Of a stretch of 11,943 nucleotides of DNA, positions 1 through 6,562 are shown in pieces (within the stretch, counting starts at the first letter, position 1; each line of letters opens with the position of its first letter). The notes under the pieces were generated by a model. It was given only the letters and a program-made list of their open reading frames with translations. It made no database searches and was not told where the DNA came from. The stretch spans positions 1 to 11,943 of the forward strand of contig JACQRF010000174.1 in the NCBI GenBank assembly GCA_016206635.1, in the 5' to 3' direction. Source of the DNA: Candidatus Omnitrophota bacterium (lineage in GTDB: Bacteria > Omnitrophota > Gorgyraeia > 1-14-0-20-64-10 > JACQQZ01). Position numbers and translations under genes: made by a program.

Positions 1-22
1 CCCCTAGCCGATCGGCTAGGGG
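1..22. repeat. Perfect 22-bp palindrome at left edge
   Basis: Bases 1-22 equal their own reverse complement (half-site CCCCTAGCCGA). The adjoining bases 19-32 contain a second short palindrome, GGGGCGGCCCC. The element is read through in frame by the leftward secreted-protein gene as roughly PLADRLG. It may be one half of a larger REP-type element cut by the window edge. Confidence 0.6.
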
Positions 23-283
23 CGGCCCCTCCGCGCCCTCTGGGCCATACAGCCGGCTGAACGTCCGGGCGACGTACTGCCGGACCGCCGGGTTCTGCTG
101 GCTGTCGCGCGGCAGGCGTCCGAGCTCGACGGCGGCCGCCTCCCAGCGGCCTTGCTGGGCGAAGAGATCGGCGCGGCCCAGCGCCAGCAGCTCCTGCGGG
201 GACAGCGGTTCGGCCGCTGCGGCCGGTGCGGCGTGACCGAGGACCAACGACGCGACCAACACCCACCCACCGCGAGCGTTCAT
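1..283 (-). CDS. Secreted helical-repeat (TPR-like) protein, N-terminal part
   Basis: The reading frame is open from an ATG at 283 to the window edge, so only the first 94 codons are visible. It begins with a clear Sec signal peptide: MNARGG, then a hydrophobic core around residues 7-16, then an alanine-rich AAPAAAA cleavage region ending near residue 24. The mature start is helical (SPQELLALGRADLF, then QQGRWEAAAVELGRLP), which fits a TPR-type helix pair. Its ATG overlaps the stop of the preceding gene as ATGA, so the two are probably translationally coupled in one operon. The product is exported and may be the assembly or scaffold partner of the Ig-fold proteins encoded upstream, but that is inferred from position only. 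A perfect 22-bp palindrome lies in frame at the edge. The function of the missing C-terminal part is unknown. Confidence 0.72.
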   Translation of the reverse strand, partial: MNARGGWVLVASLVLGHAAPAAAAEPLSPQELLALGRADLFAQQGRWEAAAVELGRLPRDSQQNPAVRQYVARTFSRLYGPEGAEGPPLADRLG

Positions 284-1359
284 GGGCTCCACAGCTCCAC
301 CACCAGCGTGGCGGCATAGCGCCCCTGGACCGCCGCCGCCCACGCCTCCGTCGCCAGATAAACCGTGAGCGGACTGGTCAGCGTGTAGTCGCCCGTCACG
401 TTCGTGTCGGTGACGAACCGTTGATTGTCCGGCTCCTGCCCGATCAGCCGGCGCCAGGTGGTCGGATCCGACGACATCTCGCTATAGTCGGGGATCCGCA
501 GCCACGCGACGGATCCGACCTCCCGCCCGCCGCTGGTCAGCAGCGGGCCTTTCCAGTAGGTGTCGTCGTCCACCGGCGGCGGGCCCATCGTGTCGGCCTT
601 CCATCCGGTCTCGTCGAAATCGGGGCCGAAGTTGACGGTCCAGATTTTCATCGGGATCGTGAAGCGGCCGTCCTCAGACACGAGCCCGGCCGGCGACCCG
701 TCGAGCAACGCCCCCGGGATCCCGCGATAGCGTGAGCTGTTATCGCTGTACACGCGGATGGTGAACGGCTGGTCGGCGCCCAGCCGGTTGAACCGGTAGA
801 AGTCCCAGCGGATCTCGAGGGGGACCGGCTGCATGAACCGCCCCGGCGGGATGGTCCCCAGGTGGAGGGCGTCGGGGAAGACGTGCAACAGCTCGGTGTT
901 CGTGCCGACATGGAGCGGGTATTTGCCGGTGATCTGGTCGGAGCGGGCGGCGTTCCCATCCAGGATGCGGAACGTCACCGTGTAGCGCCCGGCGCTGACC
1001 GAGGCCGTCTGCACGAACGTGTGGATGCCGCCGGAGACGATGGACGGCCCGCCCGCGTCGATCGGGGTGGTCTCCTCGCCGGTGACCTGGTTGGTGAGAA
1101 TGACGACCAGCTCCATCGCCTGCGCGTTCGGCTCGAGGTTTTGCACCCGCACCCTGACGGTCCACAGCTCGCCATCCGCCACGTGCTGGTCGTAGGCGGC
1201 GTCGAGGATCCGGAGGGTCAACGCCCAGCCGGGGGTGGAGACGACCAGGGAGGCCAGCAGGGCAAGAGCCAATGGGGTCAGACCCCCCTGGCACCGCTGG
1301 TGCCAGGGGGGTCTGACCCCGTCAGTTGTGCCCTTAGCGAACCGTCTGCACGCGGCCAT
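280..1359 (-). CDS. Secreted Ig-like protein with C-terminal domain shared with the 224-aa neighbour
   Basis: 359 aa, no family recognised. An atypically long signal region precedes a hydrophobic core (residues 30-42, LALALLASLVV) with a GWA cleavage site near residue 46. Residues about 47-165 look like a beta-sandwich (LTLRILDAAY, WTVRVRVQNLEP, SAGRYTVTFRIL). The C-terminal half is paralogous to the 224-aa protein at 2232-2906: RVYSDNSSRYRGIPGAL against RVYTENSRYTGVAGAL, AGLVSEDGRFTIPM against AGLVSTDGQYVIPI, and both end in GxYxAxLxVEL. It is therefore an extended version of that protein, probably a structural or adaptor subunit of one secreted assembly. The ATG at 1359 overlaps the previous gene by 26 bp and reads through a REP palindrome (residues 14-29). 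A TTG at 1272 just inside the REP is the alternative start but leaves no positively charged n-region. Its stop overlaps the next ATG. Confidence 0.78.
   Translation of the reverse strand: MAACRRFAKGTTDGVRPPWHQRCQGGLTPLALALLASLVVSTPGWALTLRILDAAYDQHVADGELWTVRVRVQNLEPNAQAMELVVILTNQVTGEETTPIDAGGPSIVSGGIHTFVQTASVSAGRYTVTFRILDGNAARSDQITGKYPLHVGTNTELLHVFPDALHLGTIPPGRFMQPVPLEIRWDFYRFNRLGADQPFTIRVYSDNSSRYRGIPGALLDGSPAGLVSEDGRFTIPMKIWTVNFGPDFDETGWKADTMGPPPVDDDTYWKGPLLTSGGREVGSVAWLRIPDYSEMSSDPTTWRRLIGQEPDNQRFVTDTNVTGDYTLTSPLTVYLATEAWAAAVQGRYAATLVVELWSP
1274..1320. repeat. REP-like palindrome, copy 1
   Basis: Two perfect 22-bp inverted arms (1274-1295 and 1299-1320) surround the 3-nt centre GCT. The outer segment GGGGTCAGACCCC is itself palindromic, so nested or cruciform folding is possible. 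It lies across the start of the 359-aa gene and, read leftward, encodes the sequence GVRPPWHQRCQGGLTP. It is the same family as 2164-2214. Confidence 0.9.
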
Positions 1360-2257
1360 CGGCCGTCACCTTGAATGCGAGCGTCTGCTGATGCAGCTCC
1401 GGCGCGCCGAACTGCACTGTGACGACGGCCGTGTAGCGGCCCGGCGCCAGCGGGATGAGGAACGGGATGCCTTCTTGAAATCCCGGGAAGATCGGGATTG
1501 TTCGGCCCAGCGGCAGGCGGGAGACCACCTCGCCGCGGTTGTTGCTGACGATCACCGTCCCACTGGGCCGGAGATGGGTCGCCCCGTCATTGGCGAGCGT
1601 CAGCAGGAGCCGGGTCGTCCCCGGCTGCGTGGCCTCGGCCACCAGCGCGGCGATGCGGCCGCTCGGCCCCGTGCGCCCGGCGATCAGTACGTAGACCGGG
1701 ATCGCCACGCGCGGCAGGATGGTGATGGTGCCCTCACCCTGCGCCCTCTCCCCAGGGGGGAGAGGGGTGGGGTGAGGGGGAAGCTCGTCCACCAGGACGG
1801 CGGCCACATACTCGCCGGCTGGCTGCTGCCCGGCGGCGGCGGGGATCGTGACGGTGTACTGGATCGTGGCGGCGGCGTGCTCGGCGATGGGGGCCTCCGG
1901 CGCCACGATCGTCAGCCACGGCTCGCACGACGGCAGGCGTTGGGCCTGCGGATTTTTTGGCAGGACCGTGTGAGTCGTGAACGCGTACCGGTACGGCCCC
2001 GGGCGCGCGGCCACGCGGACCGGTTCCGCGCGGTGGTTCGTCACGGTGAGCGCGCCGGTCACGACCTCGCCCGGCGCCCCGGTCAGCTCGAGGCGCAGCG
2101 GGTCTACGTCCACGGCCCGCGCCTCGGGGATGTGACACACGGCCAGCGTCACGGCAAGACCCAACGGGGCCAGGCCCCCCTGGCACCACTGGTGCCAGGG
2201 GGGCCTGGCCCCGTCAACCTTACTCGCCCCTTCAGGGAGCCGGGACCAGCTCAACAT
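1334..2257 (-). CDS. Secreted PapD/DUF916-like Ig-fold chaperone-like protein
   Basis: 307 aa, exported. Residues 49-190 resemble the N-terminal Ig domain of periplasmic pilus chaperones and of DUF916-type proteins. The sequence opens VDVDPLRLELTGAPGE, has a TVTNHRAEPVRV strand, then EPWLTIVAPEAP, then IPAAAGQQPAGEYVAAVLV, and later ILPRVAIPVYVLI. A second beta-rich domain follows (about 195-300, LLLTLANDGATHLRPSGTVIV and PGRYTAVVTVQF). The probable role is to fold or deliver the neighbouring secreted subunits, inferred from fold and operon position. Residues about 160-177 (PPHPTPLPPGERAQGEGT) come from a REP element inserted in frame in a loop. The N-terminus is also odd: the ATG at 2257 overlaps the upstream gene by 26 bp and reads through another REP (residues 16-31) before the hydrophobic core. 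A TTG at 2164 is the alternative start. The PapD-like assignment is by eye. Confidence 0.72.
   Translation of the reverse strand: MLSWSRLPEGASKVDGARPPWHQWCQGGLAPLGLAVTLAVCHIPEARAVDVDPLRLELTGAPGEVVTGALTVTNHRAEPVRVAARPGPYRYAFTTHTVLPKNPQAQRLPSCEPWLTIVAPEAPIAEHAAATIQYTVTIPAAAGQQPAGEYVAAVLVDELPPHPTPLPPGERAQGEGTITILPRVAIPVYVLIAGRTGPSGRIAALVAEATQPGTTRLLLTLANDGATHLRPSGTVIVSNNRGEVVSRLPLGRTIPIFPGFQEGIPFLIPLAPGRYTAVVTVQFGAPELHQQTLAFKVTADGRVQTVR
1731..1778. repeat. REP-like palindrome, second family, inside a gene
   Basis: Imperfect inverted repeat with an outer arm pair CCCTCACC (1731-1738) and GGTGAGGG (1771-1778), and an inner pair CCCTCTCCCC (1744-1753) and GGGGAGAGGG (1757-1766). This matches a palindrome type seen scattered in many bacterial genomes, whose translation PHPTPLPPGERAQGE is recognisable. 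It is read in frame inside the 307-aa protein. Confidence 0.85.
2164..2214. repeat. REP-like palindrome, copy 2
   Basis: Perfect 24-bp arms (2164-2187 and 2191-2214) flank the centre ACT. It differs from the copy at 1274-1320 at matched positions in both arms (TCAGA/TCTGA there, CCAGG/CCTGG here), so pairing is conserved by compensatory change. It sits across the start of the 307-aa gene and, read leftward, encodes GARPPWHQWCQGGLAP. Confidence 0.9.
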
Positions 2258-2906
2258 AGAGGAGCGCCTCGTAGTGCCCTCGCACGGCGGACGCGTCCAC
2301 CTGCGCCCGCACGGTGATCGCGAACGGCGTCGGCCACGTCATGTCCCCGAGCGCATTGTCATCCAGCGTGAACAGCTTGTGGTCGGGACCGGCCACCCAC
2401 GGGGCGTGCCGGGGGTCAATCCCCATGATCAGGCAATCGGTGTACGCTTCTTTACCGTCGGGGTTGTCCGATGGCCGGTACGGGACATACGGTGACTCGA
2501 GCAGGTCCGGCACCCGCTGCCAGACATTGGCGCCGAGCGGCGGGGAATGAAGCTCAATGGGGATGACATACTGGCCGTCTGTGGAGACGAGGCCGGCTTG
2601 GTTGGCGCGCCGCAATGCGCCGGCCACGCCGGTGTACCGGCTGTTCTCCGTGTAGACTCTCAACATCCAAGGATATTCACCGTTATACAGGCCTTCGACC
2701 GTGATGATCCCCAGTTCTTGAAGGCCCGGTTCTTGGATGTTGAAGGTGAGGCTGGGGCTGAAGGCATAGGTCCCGGCTGATTGGACCGTCCCGGTGAGAT
2801 AGATGTGCTGGCGGGCCGCATAAGCCCAGGGGAGCCCCACCATTCCCAGCAGCACGGCACAGACAGCTCCCCGACCGCCGAGGCGGCAGAGCGTTGTTGA
2901 AAGCAT
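2232..2906 (-). CDS. Small secreted protein, first gene of the leftward operon
   Basis: 224 aa from the ATG at 2906. The signal peptide is MLSTTLCRLGGRGAVCAVLLGMVGL-type with a WAYA cleavage site near residue 30, and the mature part is beta-rich with no transmembrane segment. No known family is recognised, but most of the mature part aligns with the C-terminal half of the 359-aa protein two genes downstream (RVYTENSRYTGVAGAL, AGLVSTDGQYVIPIEL, terminal GHYEALLYVELVPAP). It is probably a subunit of a secreted or surface structure handled by the chaperone-like protein encoded next. An in-frame ATG at 2948 would add 14 residues but lies on the predicted -35 box, so 2906 was preferred. No Shine-Dalgarno precedes it and the predicted transcript leader is about 6 nt. 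Confidence 0.75.
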   Translation of the reverse strand: MLSTTLCRLGGRGAVCAVLLGMVGLPWAYAARQHIYLTGTVQSAGTYAFSPSLTFNIQEPGLQELGIITVEGLYNGEYPWMLRVYTENSRYTGVAGALRRANQAGLVSTDGQYVIPIELHSPPLGANVWQRVPDLLESPYVPYRPSDNPDGKEAYTDCLIMGIDPRHAPWVAGPDHKLFTLDDNALGDMTWPTPFAITVRAQVDASAVRGHYEALLYVELVPAP

Positions 2907-2918
2907 TGGCAATGTCCC

Positions 2919-2948
2919 ATTATCTGGTATGGGGTAAGGTCTTGTCAA
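2919..2948 (-). promoter_or_regulatory. Sigma70-type promoter of the leftward operon
   Basis: Read on the minus strand, a perfect TTGACA (2948-2943) is followed after 18 bp by GATAAT (2924-2919). This predicts transcription from about 2912, only some 6 nt before the ATG at 2906. The -35 box overlaps that of the divergent rightward promoter. Confidence 0.6.
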
Positions 2949-2971
2949 CGGTGGCGCTTTCGGTGTACACT
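2942..2971 (+). promoter_or_regulatory. Sigma70-type promoter of the ABC transporter genes
   Basis: TTGTCA (2942-2947), an 18-bp gap, then TACACT (2966-2971). The predicted start near 2978 leaves a leader of about 3 nt before the ATG at 2981. An 8-bp palindrome GTGTACAC (2963-2970) overlaps the -10 box and is a possible but unproven operator. Confidence 0.5.
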
Positions 2972-2980
2972 GGGCCGTCC

Positions 2981-5212
2981 ATGAAGCGCCGCCTGGCCCA
3001 CCTCGCGTTGATCTCCTCGGTGTGCTGCTCGGCCCTCGCCGTGGCTGCCCCCGCGCCGGCCGAAGAGGTCACGCTGGAATTTTGGGAGCTGTCCGCCAGC
3101 GAAGACGTGATGCGGACATTGCTGGATAAATTTGAGAGCCAGCACCCCGGCATCCGCGTCCGCCTGCAGCAGCTCTCGTGGGATTACGGCCTCGATAAGA
3201 TCATCACAGCCGTGGCGGCCGGCAACCCGCCGGATGTCTGCGACCTCGGCACCGATTGGCTCCCGAAATTCTCCTCCACGGGCGTCCTGCGCGACCTGAC
3301 GGACGATCTCGCCCCGCTCAAGGACCAGCACCTGCTGTGGGAGCCGGTGACGTACCAGGGGCGCCTCTACGGGGCCCCCTGGTTGGCCGGCACGCGGATT
3401 TTGTTCTACAACCGTGAGTTGTTCGCGAAGGCGGGGCTGGACCCCGACCGGCCGCCGAGGACCTGGGATGAGCTGCGGGAGGCGGCCCGGCGCATCCAGG
3501 GGCTGGGGCCCGGTATCTACGGGTTCGGCCTGTTCGTGGGCGAGCCGTACGCCCCGTGGCAGTTGTTCATGCCGTTTGCCTGGGGCCACGGCGCCGACGT
3601 GCTGAGCCGCGATCTGACGCACTGCACCCTCGACAGCCCCGCGATGATCGAGGCGATGGACTATTACCGCAGCCTGATCCCCTACGCGATCGTTGATCGC
3701 CAGCCGGAGGTCAACCAGCTGTTCGCCAACGGCAAGGTCGGCCTCCAGATCTCCGGCGCCTGGAATTTCGCCTTGATCCCGCAGATGAACCCGACGCTGA
3801 ATTTCGGCGTCGGGCTGCTGCCGCGGCCGTCGGCCGACCGCGGCGCCCCCGCGTCGTTTGCCGGCGGCCAGGACCTCGTGGTATTCACCGCCAGCCGCCA
3901 CCCACGGGAAGCCGTCGAGCTGGTGAAATTCCTCATCGCCGAGGAGCAGGCGATGGACATTGCCAAGGCCCAGCGCAACGTGGTCCCGACCGCGAAGTCC
4001 TCGATCGAGAACCCCTACTACGCCTCCCACCCGGAGCAGAAGCTGTTTTTCGAGCAGGTGGCCTATGCGGTCGCGCCGCCGAGCCATCCGAAATGGGTCG
4101 AGATGCAGGAGCATTTGACGCGCGCGGTCGAGGAAGTCCTCCTGAACCAGCGGCCGTCGCGGGACGCCCTCGGGGCCGCCAAGGCGCGGATCGAGGCCAT
4201 CGTCGCCGAGCCCGAGACCCACGGCCGGATCAGCGACACGGCCGTCATGGTCGGGTTCGGCCTGGCCGGCCTCGTCCTGGCGGTGGCCGGCCTGGTCTGG
4301 ACCCGCCGGCGGTTCCTGGCGCACCGCCGCCGGCAGGGGCTCGCCGAGCTGGCGACGTCGTACTTCTTCGTGGCCCCGTGGCTGGTCGTGTTTCTGGTGT
4401 TCGGCCTGTTCCCGCTCCTCCACTCGATCGTCATCAGCTTCTCCCGCTACAACCTGCTCAGCTCGCAGATGTCGTTCGTCGCGCTGCGCAACTATTGGGA
4501 GGTCCTCCGGGAGCCGGACTTCCTGCGCGCGCTGTGGCATACGATCGCGTTCGCCGTCGGGACGATCCCGTTCACGATGAGCTTGGCGCTGTTCGCCGCG
4601 GTGCTGATCAACCGGAAGATCCCGTTCAAGAGCCTGTACCAGGCGGGGTTGTTCCTCCCGGTGGCCACGTCGGTGATCGTGATCGCCACGATCTTCACGT
4701 ATCTGTATTCGACCGACGGGCTCGTCAACGCCGTGCTGGCGAAACTCGGCTGGGCCGCGCCGTCGCCGAGCTGGCTGCTGAACACCCGGTGGGCGCTGCC
4801 GGCGATCATGTTCATGAACGTGTGGGCCAGCTTCGGCTACTACATGGTGCTGTTCCTGGCCGGCCTGCAGACGATCCCCGATGCGCTCTACGAGGCGGCG
4901 GCGATTGACGGGGCGAACGAATGGCAGCAGTTCTGGAATGTCACGCTGCCGCAGCTCAAGCCGATCGTGCTGCTGGCCGTCGTCATCAACACCATCCACA
5001 CGTTCCAGGTGTTCCCCGAGATTTTCGCGATGACCCAGGGGGGGCCGCTGGGGGCGACGACCACGGTGGTCTGGTACCTCTATGAAACCGGGTTCCACCG
5101 CTTTGACATGGGGAGGGCGTCGGCGGTGGGGTACATCCTGTTCCTCATCATCATGGGATTCTCGCTCATCCAGATGCGATGCTTCCGGATGGGCGACGAG
5201 GCGGGGGAGTGA
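2981..5212 (+). CDS. Sugar ABC transporter: solute-binding protein fused to MalF-type permease
   Basis: 743 aa joining two usually separate proteins. Residues 1-28 are a signal peptide (MKRRLAHLALISSV, ending near APAEE). Residues about 29-415 are a CUT1-type solute-binding domain: VTLEFWEL, GNPPDVCDLGTDWLPKFSS, FYNRELFAKAGLDPDRPPRTWDEL. A linker helix at about 422-442 (VMVGFGLAGLVLAVAGLVW) crosses the membrane and is followed by the positive stretch RRRFLAHRRR, as expected at the cytoplasmic side. Six permease helices follow from about residue 460, with the ATPase-coupling EAA loop EAAAIDGANEWQQFWNVTLP starting at residue 638. It imports an unidentified carbohydrate together with the next gene, whose ATG overlaps its stop by 1 bp. 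An in-frame ATG at 2894 lies upstream of the predicted promoter and is not favoured. No ATPase gene is present. Confidence 0.93.
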   Translation: MKRRLAHLALISSVCCSALAVAAPAPAEEVTLEFWELSASEDVMRTLLDKFESQHPGIRVRLQQLSWDYGLDKIITAVAAGNPPDVCDLGTDWLPKFSSTGVLRDLTDDLAPLKDQHLLWEPVTYQGRLYGAPWLAGTRILFYNRELFAKAGLDPDRPPRTWDELREAARRIQGLGPGIYGFGLFVGEPYAPWQLFMPFAWGHGADVLSRDLTHCTLDSPAMIEAMDYYRSLIPYAIVDRQPEVNQLFANGKVGLQISGAWNFALIPQMNPTLNFGVGLLPRPSADRGAPASFAGGQDLVVFTASRHPREAVELVKFLIAEEQAMDIAKAQRNVVPTAKSSIENPYYASHPEQKLFFEQVAYAVAPPSHPKWVEMQEHLTRAVEEVLLNQRPSRDALGAAKARIEAIVAEPETHGRISDTAVMVGFGLAGLVLAVAGLVWTRRRFLAHRRRQGLAELATSYFFVAPWLVVFLVFGLFPLLHSIVISFSRYNLLSSQMSFVALRNYWEVLREPDFLRALWHTIAFAVGTIPFTMSLALFAAVLINRKIPFKSLYQAGLFLPVATSVIVIATIFTYLYSTDGLVNAVLAKLGWAAPSPSWLLNTRWALPAIMFMNVWASFGYYMVLFLAGLQTIPDALYEAAAIDGANEWQQFWNVTLPQLKPIVLLAVVINTIHTFQVFPEIFAMTQGGPLGATTTVVWYLYETGFHRFDMGRASAVGYILFLIIMGFSLIQMRCFRMGDEAGE

Positions 5213-6504
5213 TGCGCGAGCGCTTGCTGACCGGGGCGGCCATCATCGTCCTGACGGTGATGCTGGGGCTCACGCTGCTGCCGCTGGGTTTGATGTTGTA
5301 CACGTCGCTCAAACCGGCCGGGACGCTCACGAAGCAGGTGTCCCAGGTGGTGATCGCCGACTTCGAGCTGGGGGAGCTCAATGCGATTGGCGGGCCGATG
5401 GGGGTCCAAGCGACCGGGGCGTCCACCGTCACGAAGGTGTTCGTGCCGCCGCAGCCCGAGCCGCGCCGCAACCGGGTGCTCGCCCTCACCTACGCGCGGG
5501 AGGATGGGGAGGCCCGATGGTGGACCCGCCTGGCCCAGGACGCGCGCAAGTTCGAGGCGCTCGAGTTCCTGGTGCGCGGCGAGGTGGGCGGCGAGTCGTT
5601 CACGGTGGATTTGGTGGATCCCCGTGGGCGCCGAACGAGCCTCCCGATCCAGCAATACCTGCGCGGCGGCGTCCGCCCAACCTGGATGCGCGTGCGGATC
5701 CCGATGGAGCATTTCAGCCTGGCGCTGCTGACGCCGGGCCGGACCGAGCGGACCGCCGAGGACCTGGCCTTCAGCTTCGACGGCGGGGCGGGGACGGTCT
5801 ACCTCGACGACGTGCGGTTGATCTTCCGGCAGTGGACGCTGAGCAACTATTACGACGTGATGGTCAGCGGTCCGTTCGGCCGCTACTTCTTCAACTCCCT
5901 GGTCATCGCGCTCGTGATCACCGGCGCGAACCTCCTGCTGAGCTCGATGGTGGGGTACGCGTTCGCCCGCCGGGAATTCCCGGGCAAGCGGACGATGTTC
6001 CTGCTGATCTTGGGCAGCATCATGATCCCGCCGCAGGTGATGATGGTGCCGATCTTCATCCTGATGAAGCACCTGAACTGGCTGAACACCTACTGGGCGC
6101 TGATCGTCCCGTCGCTGACGCTGCCGTTCAACATCTTCATGATGCGGCAGTACATCACCAAGCTCCCGCTGGCGATCGAGGACGCCGCCCGCATCGATGG
6201 CGCCTCCGATCTGCAGATCTTTTTCAAGGTGATCCTGCCGCTCTCCAAGCCGGCGCTGGCCGTCGTCGGCATCAACACCTTCATGGGGGCCTGGAACACC
6301 TTCCTGTACCCGTTCCTGCTGACGAAGACGGCGGAGATGCGGACGCTGCCCGTCGGGTTGGCCCTCTACAAGTCGCTGCAAGGCGTGGACTGGGTCCACC
6401 TGATGGCCGGCTCCTCGATCACCGCGATCCCCGTGATCATCCTGTTCCTCTGCTTCCAGCGCTACATCATCGCCGGCCTCACCTCCGGCTCGACCGTGGG
6501 TTAG
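5212..6504 (+). CDS. MalG-type sugar ABC permease with inserted carbohydrate-binding-like domain
   Basis: 430 aa, second membrane subunit of the importer. TM1 covers about residues 7-30 (LLTGAAIIVLTVMLGLTLLP). The MalG-type core resumes near residue 207 (QWTLSNYYDVM, then RYFFNSLVIALVI), with the EAA loop EDAARIDGASDLQIFFKVIL at 323. Family members usually have only a short loop here and are about 280 aa. The extra 150 or so residues (about 50-205) look like a beta-sandwich of the CBM11/CIA30 type: LNAIGGPMGVQA, FEALEFLVRGEVGGESFTVDL, WMRVRIPMEHFS, and the closing GTVYLDDVRLIF. By topology this domain faces the periplasm. The start at 5212 was chosen because it overlaps the upstream TGA (TGATG) and follows a GCGGGGGAG ribosome-binding site. 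Codon use resembles its neighbours. Confidence 0.92.
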   Translation: MRERLLTGAAIIVLTVMLGLTLLPLGLMLYTSLKPAGTLTKQVSQVVIADFELGELNAIGGPMGVQATGASTVTKVFVPPQPEPRRNRVLALTYAREDGEARWWTRLAQDARKFEALEFLVRGEVGGESFTVDLVDPRGRRTSLPIQQYLRGGVRPTWMRVRIPMEHFSLALLTPGRTERTAEDLAFSFDGGAGTVYLDDVRLIFRQWTLSNYYDVMVSGPFGRYFFNSLVIALVITGANLLLSSMVGYAFARREFPGKRTMFLLILGSIMIPPQVMMVPIFILMKHLNWLNTYWALIVPSLTLPFNIFMMRQYITKLPLAIEDAARIDGASDLQIFFKVILPLSKPALAVVGINTFMGAWNTFLYPFLLTKTAEMRTLPVGLALYKSLQGVDWVHLMAGSSITAIPVIILFLCFQRYIIAGLTSGSTVG

Positions 6505-6520
6505 AGCGCCGATTTTGTCA

Positions 6521-6549
6521 TTGCATCGCCGTTAACGATCCTCTACGAT
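6521..6549 (+). promoter_or_regulatory. Weak possible promoter of the symporter gene
   Basis: TTGCAT (6521-6526), 17 bp, TACGAT (6544-6549), 13 bp before the ATG at 6563. The palindrome CGTTAACG (6530-6537) lies in the spacer. The match is modest and read-through from the ABC genes is equally possible. Confidence 0.3.
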
Positions 6550-6562
6550 AGGAAACCTCTTA

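Noticed and set aside
16..270. 84-codon minus-strand frame near the left edge
   Set aside because: Arg/Ser/Pro-rich shadow; the correct frame from 283 gives a signal peptide and helical repeat.
1274..2214. Repeated palindromes as a CRISPR array
   Set aside because: Only two divergent copies about 890 bp apart with a gene between; no regular spacers and no cas genes.
1235..2317. 360-codon plus-strand frame across the secreted-protein genes
   Set aside because: Basic, low-complexity translation with no domain; opposite strand has signal peptides and Ig-fold patterns.
2907..2980. Riboswitch or long regulatory leader before the importer
   Set aside because: The predicted leader is only a few nucleotides, so no RNA structure fits between start site and ATG.
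2945..5098. 717-codon open frame on the minus strand opposite the SBP-permease gene
   Set aside because: High-GC antisense shadow: low-complexity Arg/Gln/Asp/His-rich product, no domain, while the plus strand encodes a clear transporter.
5082..6551. 489-codon plus-strand frame overlapping the MalG-type permease
   Set aside because: Arg/Ala/Gly-rich out-of-frame shadow; the other frame has TM helices and an EAA motif.
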